From Chitinophagales bacterium (GTDB taxonomy: Bacteria; Bacteroidota; Bacteroidia; Chitinophagales; UBA2359), in assembly GCA_020629595.1 (NCBI GenBank), contig JAHDDA010000015.1:1741-14813 (forward strand): DNA of 13,073 nucleotides, given 5' to 3'. How positions within the stretch are numbered: position 1 is the stretch's first letter; each line of letters begins with the position of its first letter. This document shows positions 1 through 6,803 of the stretch, one piece after another. The notes under the pieces were generated by a model that saw nothing but the letters and a program-made list of their open reading frames with translations, made no database searches and was not told the origin of the DNA. The position numbers were made by a program, and so were the translations under genes.

Positions 1-85
1 ATAACATTTTACGTTTTTGCACGTCTTATTAAATAAAGAAGTATTTAAATTAGTTTTACTTCTGAAGGTTTTAAATTCTATACGA

Positions 86-1564
86 ATGAAAATTCAATTT
101 ATCAAAATATGTTTTGTTGCATTTTTTTCCCTCACTTTCACAAAAAGTTATCTAAATGCACAAGAAATTACCGTTACCGAAGCCGAAAGGTTATCTAATG
201 ATATAACTCATTTCGACATTTTAGGTAAAATAGGCGAAAAAATTATGCTTTTCAAATATGGCAGAAATTACTTTGAGATAAATGCTTTCGATTCTAATGA
301 TATGGAATTGATTTGGAGTAGAGATATTAATTTCAAAACCAAACGCCCATTAATGAACGAAATGATTTTAACCAAAGGTGGTGCTATTGCCTTTTATTCT
401 GTTAAACAAAGTGGTACACACAAATTGTATGCGCAGCCATTAACAACCAAGTTTAAGTTAAAAGGAGAACCTATTTTGGTGAATGAATCGGGTAATAGAA
501 ATGCAATTTACAGAGTTAACCACAACATTAGTAGAAACTTTTTTGTAGTTGAAGTTATTGATAAATCGGCTTTGAATGGAAATGAAAATATTGAAGTGCT
601 TTTGTTAGATAGCAGTTTAAAGCAAGTAGGAAATACACAAGTTGAAAACAATAATAATTGGCGTTTTAAAAACTCATTGATTGGCTTAAATGGTGAGCTA
701 TTTTTAATTTCGGAAAGGAAACAAACAGGCTTATTTGCCGATGAAGATTTGATAAGAACTTTAAAAATTAATACTTTAGTTGAAGGAAAATCAAGTGAAT
801 TAAAATACCAAAAACCCGATACTTTATTTGCTGAATATAAAGCTGAATTAAACCACACTTCGAGTCAGTTAATTCTTGGTGGCACATTTTCTAATAACGA
901 TAGTAAGCTACCTAATGGATATTTTTTTACTACCTTTAACTATGCCATAAATAATGGAGATTTAGCTGTTTTTTCAGAAACTTTTGAAAAACTACCCAAT
1001 GATTTACGTACACAAACAGCCCGAAAATCAATTTTAGGAAATAAGAACAGATTGAAAGAACTTAAATTTCAAAAAATGATTCCAAGAACAGATGGCGGCG
1101 TTTTGCTTATTGGTGAATTGTTTACAAGATCGGTAATTTCAATTGGCACAGGTGGCAATATCAGCACCGATTTATTTGCTGGGCGTTCTAACCAAACCAC
1201 TTCTTTTTCGCACGATGATATGATAATTATTTCATTGAACCCAGCAGGTGAAGTTGAGTGGACTGAGGTTTTACGTAAAGAACAATATTCTGAAGATGAT
1301 GATGGTCATTTTTCTTCTTTTGGCGTGTTTAATACAAAAGATAAAATTGACTTAATTTTTAATGAAGAAGTAGAATACAGCTCACCAGTTAGTAGTTTTT
1401 CATTATCGGAAAATGGTGCTTCTAAAATAAACACCCTTTTCAATTCCGATAAATATGATATTTTAATTTCGCCACGTTTTGCTAAACAAGTTGCTAAAAA
1501 CGAATTAATAATTCCAGCTTATACTAGTAGAAACTATTTTGTTTTGGTGCAGTTAATTTATTAA
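86..1564 (+). CDS. Secreted protein of unknown function, probably beta-rich
   Basis: I do not recognise a named family. The frame is open from a TTG at 17, but the ATG at 86 is the better start. It gives 492 residues beginning MKIQFIKI, with a basic start, a hydrophobic stretch (about residues 6-20) and a likely signal-peptidase site after the N-A-Q near residue 26, so the product is probably exported to the periplasm or beyond. The mature part is dominated by alternating hydrophobic strands and Asp/Asn/Gly turns. It includes a D-G-G-V-L-L-I-G-E segment and an N-P-A-G-E-V-E-W-T segment of the kind seen in beta-propeller or delta-60-type repeat proteins, but the repeats are too diverged to count. 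I see no lipobox and no clear type IX secretion C-terminal domain; the protein ends in a hydrophobic V-L-V-Q-L-I-Y. The promoter probably lies at or beyond the left edge. Export is fairly secure; the propeller fold is inference. Confidence 0.75.
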   Translation: MKIQFIKICFVAFFSLTFTKSYLNAQEITVTEAERLSNDITHFDILGKIGEKIMLFKYGRNYFEINAFDSNDMELIWSRDINFKTKRPLMNEMILTKGGAIAFYSVKQSGTHKLYAQPLTTKFKLKGEPILVNESGNRNAIYRVNHNISRNFFVVEVIDKSALNGNENIEVLLLDSSLKQVGNTQVENNNNWRFKNSLIGLNGELFLISERKQTGLFADEDLIRTLKINTLVEGKSSELKYQKPDTLFAEYKAELNHTSSQLILGGTFSNNDSKLPNGYFFTTFNYAINNGDLAVFSETFEKLPNDLRTQTARKSILGNKNRLKELKFQKMIPRTDGGVLLIGELFTRSVISIGTGGNISTDLFAGRSNQTTSFSHDDMIIISLNPAGEVEWTEVLRKEQYSEDDDGHFSSFGVFNTKDKIDLIFNEEVEYSSPVSSFSLSENGASKINTLFNSDKYDILISPRFAKQVAKNELIIPAYTSRNYFVLVQLIY

Positions 1565-1584
1565 AATTTACAAGGCGAAGGAAA

Positions 1585-1616
1585 CAGGTTTTCAGGTTTT
1601 CAGATTTTCAGATTTT
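1585..1616. repeat. Four tandem copies of octamer CAGRTTTT
   Basis: Units start at 1585, 1593, 1601 and 1609 with an exact 8-bp period. The first two read CAGGTTTT and the last two CAGATTTT. The array lies 20 bp after the stop of the preceding gene and about 100 bp before the start of the next one. It is intergenic, so copy-number change would not shift a reading frame but could alter promoter spacing or transcript ends. Confidence 0.85.
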
Positions 1617-1717
1617 TTGAATACGATTCTTAAATGAGTGTTCAAACTTAAATACGTAACATTTTTATATGTGTTTTCGTCTAATAAATGTTTTCTAATT
1701 ATAAAAACCAAATAATA

Positions 1718-2191
1718 ATGGCTAAAAGAAATATTTTAGGTACAATTTTAAAAACAATTGATACAGTTCAAAAGCTAAACAAGGATAATCCCAAAGAAGC
1801 TACTGCCGATTCTGCTGTTTTTGATTTATTGAGAGATAATATCGGTAAAATTGATAAAAAAATTCAGAAACGTAGAGCCAAAAAAGGAAAACCACCAATT
1901 AATATTATGGAAATGGTAAAAGCTGGAATTGATGCTGCTCAAAAAACCAATAGAAAAGATAAAAAAGTAGAAACTGCACCAGAATCTATCTTCGATAAAT
2001 TACGCAATAAAGTAGATGAAACGCCAAAACGTGCTGCAACTTCTGGTATTAACAAAATAGTTGATGATTATAATTTAGATGTTAGTGGAATTACTCGTTC
2101 TACAATGCAACAAATTAAAGCAGAATACAAAGCTGATATTGAAAAGCTAAACGAAAAATATGCTTTTGCTATTCACGAATTAGTTTCGTAG
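1718..2191 (+). CDS. Small basic helical protein with internal duplication, function unknown
   Basis: I do not recognise this family. The frame is open from an ATG at 1688, but the ATG at 1718 gives a more natural start (MAKRNILGT) behind an A-rich leader, with a 157-residue product. It has no signal peptide or membrane segment and is Lys/Arg-rich, so it is probably cytoplasmic. Residues 5-48 and 62-105 align without gaps at an offset of 57 residues. Matched positions include N5/N62, I6/I63, I14-D15/I71-D72, Q18-K19/Q75-K76, N21/N78, F35-D36/F92-D93 and L38-R39/L95-R96, which indicates an internal duplication. A basic K-R-R-A-K-K-G-K-P-P linker joins the copies. A third part (about 106-157) ends in a long amphipathic helix, possibly coiled coil. 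The gene is followed by a strong hairpin and is probably monocistronic. Nucleic-acid or protein binding is only a guess from charge. Confidence 0.75.
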   Translation: MAKRNILGTILKTIDTVQKLNKDNPKEATADSAVFDLLRDNIGKIDKKIQKRRAKKGKPPINIMEMVKAGIDAAQKTNRKDKKVETAPESIFDKLRNKVDETPKRAATSGINKIVDDYNLDVSGITRSTMQQIKAEYKADIEKLNEKYAFAIHELVS

Positions 2192-2213
2192 AATATTATT
2201 TATATTTTTAAAA

Positions 2214-2246
2214 AGCCCTAACAGGGTTTTGAACTCTGTTAGGGCT
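2214..2246 (-). terminator. Strong hairpin between 1718-2191 gene and serC, terminator-like towards minus strand
   Basis: AGCCCTAACAG (2214-2224) is the perfect inverse of CTGTTAGGGCT (2236-2246). The inner bases 2225-2228 and 2232-2235 continue the pairing with one G-T wobble, giving about 15 bp around a TTG loop. On the plus strand no T-run follows (AAATCTACG). On the minus strand the hairpin is followed by TTTTTAAAAAT, the usual intrinsic-terminator form. It would therefore terminate antisense transcription, or act as an mRNA 3'-end stabiliser for the upstream plus-strand gene. It could equally be a copy of a dispersed palindromic repeat. Confidence 0.6.
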
Positions 2247-2263
2247 AAATCTACGAGTTAATT

Positions 2264-2275
2264 AAGATTAATCTT
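2264..2275. promoter_or_regulatory. 12-bp perfect palindrome upstream of serC
   Basis: AAGATTAATCTT is self-complementary and lies about 60 bp before the serC start. A loose promoter match follows it: TTG at 2279-2281 and TACGTTTT at 2297-2304, with 15-bp spacing that is short for Bacteroidota. It could be an operator, but a palindrome this AT-rich and short can arise by chance. Confidence 0.25.
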
Positions 2276-2334
2276 CTATTGACTTAATCAACTTCTTACG
2301 TTTTCTTTGCAAAATTTTAAGCAAAGTAATATTT

Positions 2335-3399
2335 ATGCGACCTCATAATTTTTCAGCTGGTCCTTCTATTTTACCACAATCGGTTATGCAACAAATGTCC
2401 GAAGCTCTAATTGAGTTTGGTGGAAGTGGTTTGTCTATCTTAGAGCTTTCGCATCGTGGAGAAATTATTGAATCTATGATGGATGAAGCCCATAAATTGG
2501 TTGTCGAATTATTGAATTTGCCCGAAAATTATGCCCCCATATTTTTAAGCGGTGGAGCAACTACACAATTTGCCTTAATTCCTTGTAATTTATTGAGTAA
2601 AAAGGCTGCCTACACCAATACTGGAACTTGGAGCACAAAAGCCATTGCCAATGCCAAATTATATGGCGAAGTTGAAGTGGTGGCAAGTTCAGAAAATGAA
2701 GGCTTTATTCGTATTCCTAAAACTTATGAAGTTCCACAAGATGCCGATTATTTTTATATTACTTCTAACAATACTATTTACGGAACACAATTGCACAACA
2801 ATCCCAATGCTGGCAATGTTCCTTTGGTAATTGATATGTCTTCCGATATTTTTTCACGCCCAATGAATGCTACTGACTACGGATTAATTTTTGCTTCGGC
2901 ACAAAAAAACTTAGGACCTGCAGGCACAACTTTGGTTATTGTAAACAAAGATTTATTAGGTAAAACAGGGCGTGAAATGCCGCCAATGTTCAATTATTTG
3001 CCACACATTAAAAAACAATCGGCTTTAAATACACCACCAGTTTTAGCTATTTACGGTTGTCTGCTTACGCTTCGTTGGATAAAAGAACAAGGTTTAGAAA
3101 ATATTGAGAAAGTAAACCAAGCTAAAGCCAATTTATTGTACAACGAAATTGATGAAAACCCGATGTTTGTAGGTAAAGCTACAAAAGAAGATCGTTCTAT
3201 AATGAATGCCACTTTTTTACTTGAAAACCCAAATTTGGATGCCGAGTTTATGAAAATGGCTCAAGATGCCAATATAATTGGTATTAAAGGACACCGTTCG
3301 GTGGGTGGTTTTAGAGCTTCTATGTACAACGCTTTACCCTTAGAATCTGTACAAGTTTTGGTAAATGTAATGCGTGAGTTCTCTTTAAAATTTGGATAA
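2335..3399 (+). CDS. serC: Phosphoserine aminotransferase SerC
   Basis: This is a PLP-dependent class V aminotransferase. It converts 3-phosphohydroxypyruvate plus glutamate to phosphoserine plus 2-oxoglutarate in serine synthesis, and it also acts on the equivalent pyridoxal-phosphate pathway intermediate. The 354 residues match the usual family length. The N-terminus shows N-F-S-A-G-P (residues 5-10); S-G-G-A-T-T-Q (72-78) contacts phosphate. D167 (V-I-D-M-S-S-D) is the expected pyridine-nitrogen partner, and K191 in A-S-A-Q-K-N-L-G-P-A-G is the Schiff-base lysine. G-H-R-S-V-G-G-F-R-A-S-M-Y-N-A (319-333) is the conserved C-terminal substrate-binding segment. In many relatives serA or other serine genes follow directly. 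Here the gene stands alone, closed by a strong bidirectional terminator 21 bp after the stop codon. Its promoter match is weak. Confidence 0.97.
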   Translation: MRPHNFSAGPSILPQSVMQQMSEALIEFGGSGLSILELSHRGEIIESMMDEAHKLVVELLNLPENYAPIFLSGGATTQFALIPCNLLSKKAAYTNTGTWSTKAIANAKLYGEVEVVASSENEGFIRIPKTYEVPQDADYFYITSNNTIYGTQLHNNPNAGNVPLVIDMSSDIFSRPMNATDYGLIFASAQKNLGPAGTTLVIVNKDLLGKTGREMPPMFNYLPHIKKQSALNTPPVLAIYGCLLTLRWIKEQGLENIEKVNQAKANLLYNEIDENPMFVGKATKEDRSIMNATFLLENPNLDAEFMKMAQDANIIGIKGHRSVGGFRASMYNALPLESVQVLVNVMREFSLKFG

Positions 3400-3420
3400 T
3401 TTGCTTCACAACAGAAGATA

Positions 3421-3458
3421 AAAAAAGGCGATAATGATTGCTCATTATCGCCTTTTTT
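3421..3458. terminator. Bidirectional intrinsic terminator between serC and the DUF937/OmpA-like gene
   Basis: GGCGATAATGA (3427-3437) and TCATTATCGCC (3442-3452) form an 11-bp perfect stem around a TTGC loop. It is flanked by six A (3421-3426) and six T (3453-3458), so each strand reads as hairpin plus U-tract. It lies between two convergent genes and serves both. Confidence 0.93.
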
Positions 3459-3475
3459 CTTAATCTTCAAGTTTA

Positions 3476-4903
3476 TTACTCACGTAAGTAAATAAGCACT
3501 TGATCGCCACCAGCTTTTCCTACCGCACGAACACGATTTTTAGGAATACCAGCTTTTGCCAATTGAGCTTCAACTTTTTCGGCTCTAATTTTACCAAATA
3601 GTTTGTTTTTAGCAAACGCTTCAATTCTAATTTTAGCATCTGGATTTGCTTGTAATTCTTTAACCAACATATCAATTTGTGCACTATTTCCGCCTGAAAT
3701 TTCATTGTTATCATCAAATTTTAATTGGTCTAAGTTCATTGCAGAACCAGCCGTTCCAGATTTGAAAAATCCACTCATATTAGCCGCAGTTCCTGAAACA
3801 GCAGCTACCGCACCTGCTGCAGCATTTCCTGCTGCGTCTTTTACGGTGTTAGCTCCATCTTTTACTGCACCAGCAGTAGCACTTGCAGCACCTTTAGCTC
3901 CATCTACTACTTTTCCGGCTACGTCTTTTACAGTACCAGCAGTGGCACTTGCAGCATTTTTAGCTCCGTCAACTACTTTTCCGGCTGCATTTCCTGCCAC
4001 ATTAGCACCATCTTTTACTGCACCAGCAGTGGCATTTACACCATTCTTAACGGCGTTTCCTGTTTTATTTACAGCTCCTTTTACACCATTTGCCGTAGCA
4101 GTTGTTCCTTGTTCTACTTTATCTTTCACGTTTTTAGCTGTATCTCCTCCTTTGCCTGTTAAGAACCACCAAAGTAAACCACCTAGTAACAAAAGTCCAA
4201 TTAAGGGGAATAACCATCCCATTCCACCTTTTTTCTCATCTTCTTCTTCAGCTCTTGAAGCAGTATTTGAAACTGTTTCTCTTACTTCTGTTTCTGAAGA
4301 AGTAGATTCAAAAGAAGTTTTTTCTGTAACGTATTCTTTAGTTTCATTAACAGCATTGCTTACTTGGTCAAAGCCTCCACCACTAAACATATTTAAAAAC
4401 TCACCACCAATATGCTCTTTTTGCGATGAAAGTAACGAAGTAATACCAGAAGCATCTAAACTTTTTTCTTTGGTAAATTTACCAATCAAGCTCATTACCA
4501 GCGGTAAACCTAATTTCATTAAAGATGAAGAAGAATTGCGACTAATACCACTTTTAGAAGTAACTAAGTCGATTATACCACCTAGTTTATTACCAAAAAT
4601 AGTATCTAACATTCCTCCACCCGAATCGGCTATGGCATTTGACATTGCACCTCCACCAAACACATCAGATAAATTATCTAGCATACCACCATCAAAATCA
4701 TTGTCAGTAATCATATCAAAGATGGCACTTGCACCACTTGGACTTGATGATTTTGAAATTAAGCCACCTAATAAACTAGGTAATAACGAACCAAGTGCTG
4801 AACTTGTATTCGATTTGTCTTCGCCTAAGAAACTACTAATCATTCCTAAGGCTGAATCACTACCAAGTTGATCGGTAAGTAATTTAAGTAAATTGATTCC
4901 CAT
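3476..4903 (-). CDS. DUF937 protein with one TM helix, LEA-like repeats and a C-terminal OmpA-like domain
   Basis: The 475-residue product has four parts. Residues 1-180 resemble the DUF937 (YidB-like) family: Gly/Ser/Leu-rich with L-L-P-S-L-L-G-G-L (40-48) and I-F-D-M-I-T-D (61-67). Residues 185-226 are an acidic, Ser/Thr/Glu-rich linker. Residues 229-249 are one strong transmembrane helix ending in L-L-W-W-F-L. Residues 256-370 are Ala/Lys/Gly/Val repeats of the V-K-D-G-A-N and K-V-V-D-G-A-K type. Residues 388-475 are an OmpA-like domain with the helix Q-I-D-M-L-V-K-E-L-Q-A-N-P-D-A-K-I-R-I-E and a later R-A-E-K-V motif. The likely topology is cytoplasmic N-terminus and periplasmic repeats plus OmpA domain, but there is no cleavable signal peptide and orientation is inferred. 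The usual T-D of the peptidoglycan-binding loop is absent (E-A-F-A-K-N). The gene is monocistronic, with its own promoter candidate and terminator. A structural envelope role is plausible; its actual function is unknown. Confidence 0.85.
   Translation of the reverse strand: MGINLLKLLTDQLGSDSALGMISSFLGEDKSNTSSALGSLLPSLLGGLISKSSSPSGASAIFDMITDNDFDGGMLDNLSDVFGGGAMSNAIADSGGGMLDTIFGNKLGGIIDLVTSKSGISRNSSSSLMKLGLPLVMSLIGKFTKEKSLDASGITSLLSSQKEHIGGEFLNMFSGGGFDQVSNAVNETKEYVTEKTSFESTSSETEVRETVSNTASRAEEEDEKKGGMGWLFPLIGLLLLGGLLWWFLTGKGGDTAKNVKDKVEQGTTATANGVKGAVNKTGNAVKNGVNATAGAVKDGANVAGNAAGKVVDGAKNAASATAGTVKDVAGKVVDGAKGAASATAGAVKDGANTVKDAAGNAAAGAVAAVSGTAANMSGFFKSGTAGSAMNLDQLKFDDNNEISGGNSAQIDMLVKELQANPDAKIRIEAFAKNKLFGKIRAEKVEAQLAKAGIPKNRVRAVGKAGGDQVLIYLRE
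3812..4036 (-). repeat. In-frame repeats coding 11/22-residue Ala-Lys units
   Basis: These repeats lie inside the DUF937/OmpA-like gene. The unit beginning T-A-G-x-V-K-D starts at residues 292, 321 and 343 (codons at 4030, 3943 and 3877), so the offsets are 87 and 66 bp. The 66-bp unit codes 22 residues, twice the 11-residue period typical of LEA group 3-like amphipathic helices. The DNA copies are still very similar (shared CAGCAGTRGCA and ACTACTTTTCCGGCT blocks), which points to recent or ongoing duplication. Confidence 0.8.
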
Positions 4904-4989
4904 TTTTTATGAGTTTATATAGTTAGGTAAAAAAGGGGCAGGTCTTTTTAGGGTAATAGTAAAATAGTTATTTTTAACATATTAGTTCC

Positions 4990-5023
4990 CAAAATTAACT
5001 TTTTTTTAGATATGATACTCAAA
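4990..5023 (-). promoter_or_regulatory. Candidate Bacteroidota promoter for the DUF937/OmpA-like gene
   Basis: Read on the minus strand, TAATTTTG (4997-4990) matches the -7 consensus TAnnTTTG. A TTTG (5023-5020) lies 22 bp upstream as a -33 element, slightly longer than the preferred spacing near 19. Transcription would start near 4984, leaving a leader of about 80 nt before the start codon at 4903. Confidence 0.45.
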
Positions 5024-5085
5024 AACTACAAATAAACCATATTTACAATGATTTTTAGCTTTATTGAACTATAATATAATCTTTA

Positions 5086-5111
5086 TTGGTTACACTTATG
5101 TATTACTTTTG
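5086..5111 (+). promoter_or_regulatory. Candidate promoter for the TPM gene unit
   Basis: TACTTTTG (5104-5111) matches the -7 consensus TAnnTTTG. The nearest TTG (5086-5088) is 15 bp upstream, which is short, so the -33 element is weak. The box is 39 bp before the start codon, a sensible leader length. Confidence 0.4.
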
Positions 5112-5150
5112 GAACTCTGCATTCTATTTTAATTTAAGGAATATTTTACA

Positions 5151-6035
5151 ATGAAGCTAAAACACATATATACACTCATACTATTTCTACTCACTATTAG
5201 TATTTATGCACAAGTACCACCAAAACCTGCATTAAGTGAAGGAATGGTACTAGATAATGCTAATATGCTTTCTAATGCTGAAGAAGACCTATTAGAAAAA
5301 AAATTACAGAATTATAATGTTGCTACTTCAACACAAATTGTTGTGGTTACCTTACCCAATATGGGTGGAATGAATGTGAACAGAATGGCTGCTGAAATTG
5401 GAGAAGACTGGGGTGTAGGGCAAAAAGATAAGGACAACGGTATTGTAATTTTAGTAGCTCAGAAAGAACGGAAAACAGCAATTCAGGTGGGCGATGGTTT
5501 AGAGACTTTAATTTCAGATGCCGATGCAAAATATATCATTGAAAACAGAATAAACTCAGAATTTAGAAAATCGGGAAAAAATAAGTTTTATAAAGGTATA
5601 AACAATGGTTTAGATGAAATTAAAAATGGCTTAGAAGGTAAATTTTCTAGAAACAAAAACGATTTTAGGGCTACAGATAGAGGAGGCAATGATGATTTTG
5701 GTATTCCTATACCAGTATTAATCATTTTAGGTGTATTCTTAGCAGTTTTAATATTTTCATTATTATCAACACCACAATATGCTCAAACCATTTCCGATGA
5801 TGGCGTTGATACCTACCCTGATCCGTACCCTAAAAGAAAACGTAAAAAACGCCGATATTATAAACCACGTAGAAGTTACCGACCAAGAAGAAGCGGAGGT
5901 GGTACAATTTGGTGGGGTGGTGGCTCATCAGGTGGTGGTGGTTTTGGCGGCGGCTTTGGTGGCGGAAGTGGCGGTGGTTTTGGCGGCTTTGGTGGTGGTA
6001 GCTTTGGCGGTGGTGGCGCTAGCGGTGGCTGGTAA
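5151..6035 (+). CDS. TPM-domain protein, membrane-anchored, with Arg-rich and Gly-rich tail
   Basis: This 294-residue protein has a signal peptide (residues 1-21, cleavage after Y-A-Q or nearby). It is followed by a TPM domain (about 30-165), recognisable from V-L-D-N-A-N-M-L-S, T-Q-I-V-V-V-T-L, N-G-I-V-I-L-V-A, Q-V-G-D-G-L-E and a C-terminal F-Y-K-G-I-N-N-G-L. TPM proteins (YgcG and thylakoid TLP18.3 relatives) act at membranes, and some have phosphatase activity; the substrate here is unknown. A transmembrane helix (about 184-206) anchors the domain. A very basic R-K-R-K-K-R-R-Y-Y segment (229-237) follows, then a tail of almost only Gly/Phe/Ser (248-294). By the positive-inside rule the TPM domain is periplasmic and the basic Gly-rich tail cytoplasmic, the YgcG-like layout. 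The next gene starts 25 bp after the stop codon and is probably co-transcribed. Confidence 0.9.
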   Translation: MKLKHIYTLILFLLTISIYAQVPPKPALSEGMVLDNANMLSNAEEDLLEKKLQNYNVATSTQIVVVTLPNMGGMNVNRMAAEIGEDWGVGQKDKDNGIVILVAQKERKTAIQVGDGLETLISDADAKYIIENRINSEFRKSGKNKFYKGINNGLDEIKNGLEGKFSRNKNDFRATDRGGNDDFGIPIPVLIILGVFLAVLIFSLLSTPQYAQTISDDGVDTYPDPYPKRKRKKRRYYKPRRSYRPRRSGGGTIWWGGGSSGGGGFGGGFGGGSGGGFGGFGGGSFGGGGASGGW

Positions 6036-6060
6036 TTTTTGATTTAAGATTAATTAAGCA

Positions 6061-6570
6061 ATGCACAAATTTGTAGCTACACTTCAAAAAATAGAAAGTC
6101 AAGTTTGGTACACTGGTTTTTTAGTACCCAATGATATTGGCGAAATTCTAACACAAGACGGCGAAAAAAGAGTAATGTGTTCTATAAATGGCAATAAAAC
6201 TTTTCACGCAGCATTACTACCTTATGGGAATGGCAGTTTTTTTATATTGGTAAACAAAGAAAGACAGAAAAAACTAAAACTTATAGAAGGTTGTGAACTA
6301 CAAATAACCTTAGAAAAAGATACTAGTAAATATGGTATGCCAATGCCTGAAGAAATGGAAGAATTATTGGCTCAAGACCCAGAAGGTAATGTGCTTTTTC
6401 ATAAATTAACTATGGGAAAACAACGTAGTTTGTTGCATATAATTGGCAAACCAAAATCTACAAATATTCGATTAAATAAAGCGTTAACCATTGTAAACTA
6501 CCTTAAATCTACGGGTGGCAAGTTAGATTTTAAGGAATTGAATGTAGCTTTTAAGGAGAATAAGTTTTGA
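6061..6570 (+). CDS. DUF1905 plus YdeI/OmdA-type domain protein
   Basis: This 169-residue protein has no signal peptide. Residues 1-85 fit DUF1905, a small beta-barrel-like domain: K-F-V-A-T-L-Q-K at the start, then V-W-Y-T-G-F-L-V-P, and G-N-G-S-F-F-I-L-V-N-K later. Residues 95-165 fit the YdeI/OmpD-associated (OmdA) family, with the M-P-E-E-M-E-E-L-L-A-Q-D-P-E motif and a helical end L-N-K-A-L-T-I-V-N-Y-L. The 'bacteriocin-protection' label on that family traces to antimicrobial-peptide resistance work on a Salmonella protein called YdeI. The label may not transfer, so I would not name a function. The start 25 bp after the TPM gene suggests a shared transcript. It is the last plus-strand gene before the separately promoted exporter operon. 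Confidence 0.8.
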   Translation: MHKFVATLQKIESQVWYTGFLVPNDIGEILTQDGEKRVMCSINGNKTFHAALLPYGNGSFFILVNKERQKKLKLIEGCELQITLEKDTSKYGMPMPEEMEELLAQDPEGNVLFHKLTMGKQRSLLHIIGKPKSTNIRLNKALTIVNYLKSTGGKLDFKELNVAFKENKF

Positions 6571-6625
6571 TTTTTAAACTGCGTATTTAACTAACAAACA
6601 GTTACTTCTATAAATTATGCTTGCT

Positions 6626-6651
6626 AAAATTGTCAAATGTTAAACAATTTT
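6626..6651. promoter_or_regulatory. AT-rich inverted repeat upstream of exporter promoter
   Basis: AAAATTGT (6626-6633) and ACAATTTT (6644-6651) are perfect inverse copies separated by 10 bp. With only one G-C pair per arm the RNA hairpin would be weak, so it is a poor terminator for the upstream gene. It could be a regulator site, about 60 bp before the exporter -33 element. Confidence 0.3.
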
Positions 6652-6713
6652 CTTAACTTCAATTTTCTTACTGGTGTTATGTAGCATTTCATACTTCAGT
6701 GCACTACAATTTT

Positions 6714-6743
6714 TTGAAGTTTTACTACAAAAATCTATGTTTG
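6714..6743 (+). promoter_or_regulatory. Bacteroidota-type promoter of the peptide exporter operon
   Basis: A TTG at 6714-6716 (within a T-run) is followed by exactly 19 bp and then TATGTTTG (6736-6743), a full match to TAnnTTTG. This is the best-formed promoter in the window. Transcription would start near 6749, with a leader of about 55 nt before the ATG at 6804. It shows that the exporter is transcribed independently of the TPM/DUF1905 genes. Confidence 0.7.
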
Positions 6744-6803
6744 TTTAAAAGTGTGTAAACAGCAGTATCTTATTTCGCAATTTCTTTAAAACCAATTCGA
6801 AAA

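Noticed and set aside
17..85. Upstream TTG start extending the first gene by 23 residues
   Set aside because: The extension places extra residues before a typical signal peptide that begins at the ATG at 86.
3603..4871. Long 422-codon open frame on the plus strand opposite the DUF937/OmpA-like gene
   Set aside because: Its product is low-complexity Pro/Ala/Ser/Phe mirroring the Ala/Gly-rich repeats of the real minus-strand gene, which has recognisable domains, a promoter and a terminator.
5779..6042. 87-codon frame overlapping the TPM gene end
   Set aside because: Val/Ala-rich product of the GGT/GGC repeat read in another frame; no independent start context.
6578..6602. AACTG...CAGTT inverted repeat as terminator after the DUF1905 gene
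   Set aside because: Only 5-bp arms with a long loop and no T-run.
6571..6803. Possible small precursor peptide gene upstream of the exporter
   Set aside because: The longest ATG-started plus-strand frames are about 15 codons; none has a leader motif.
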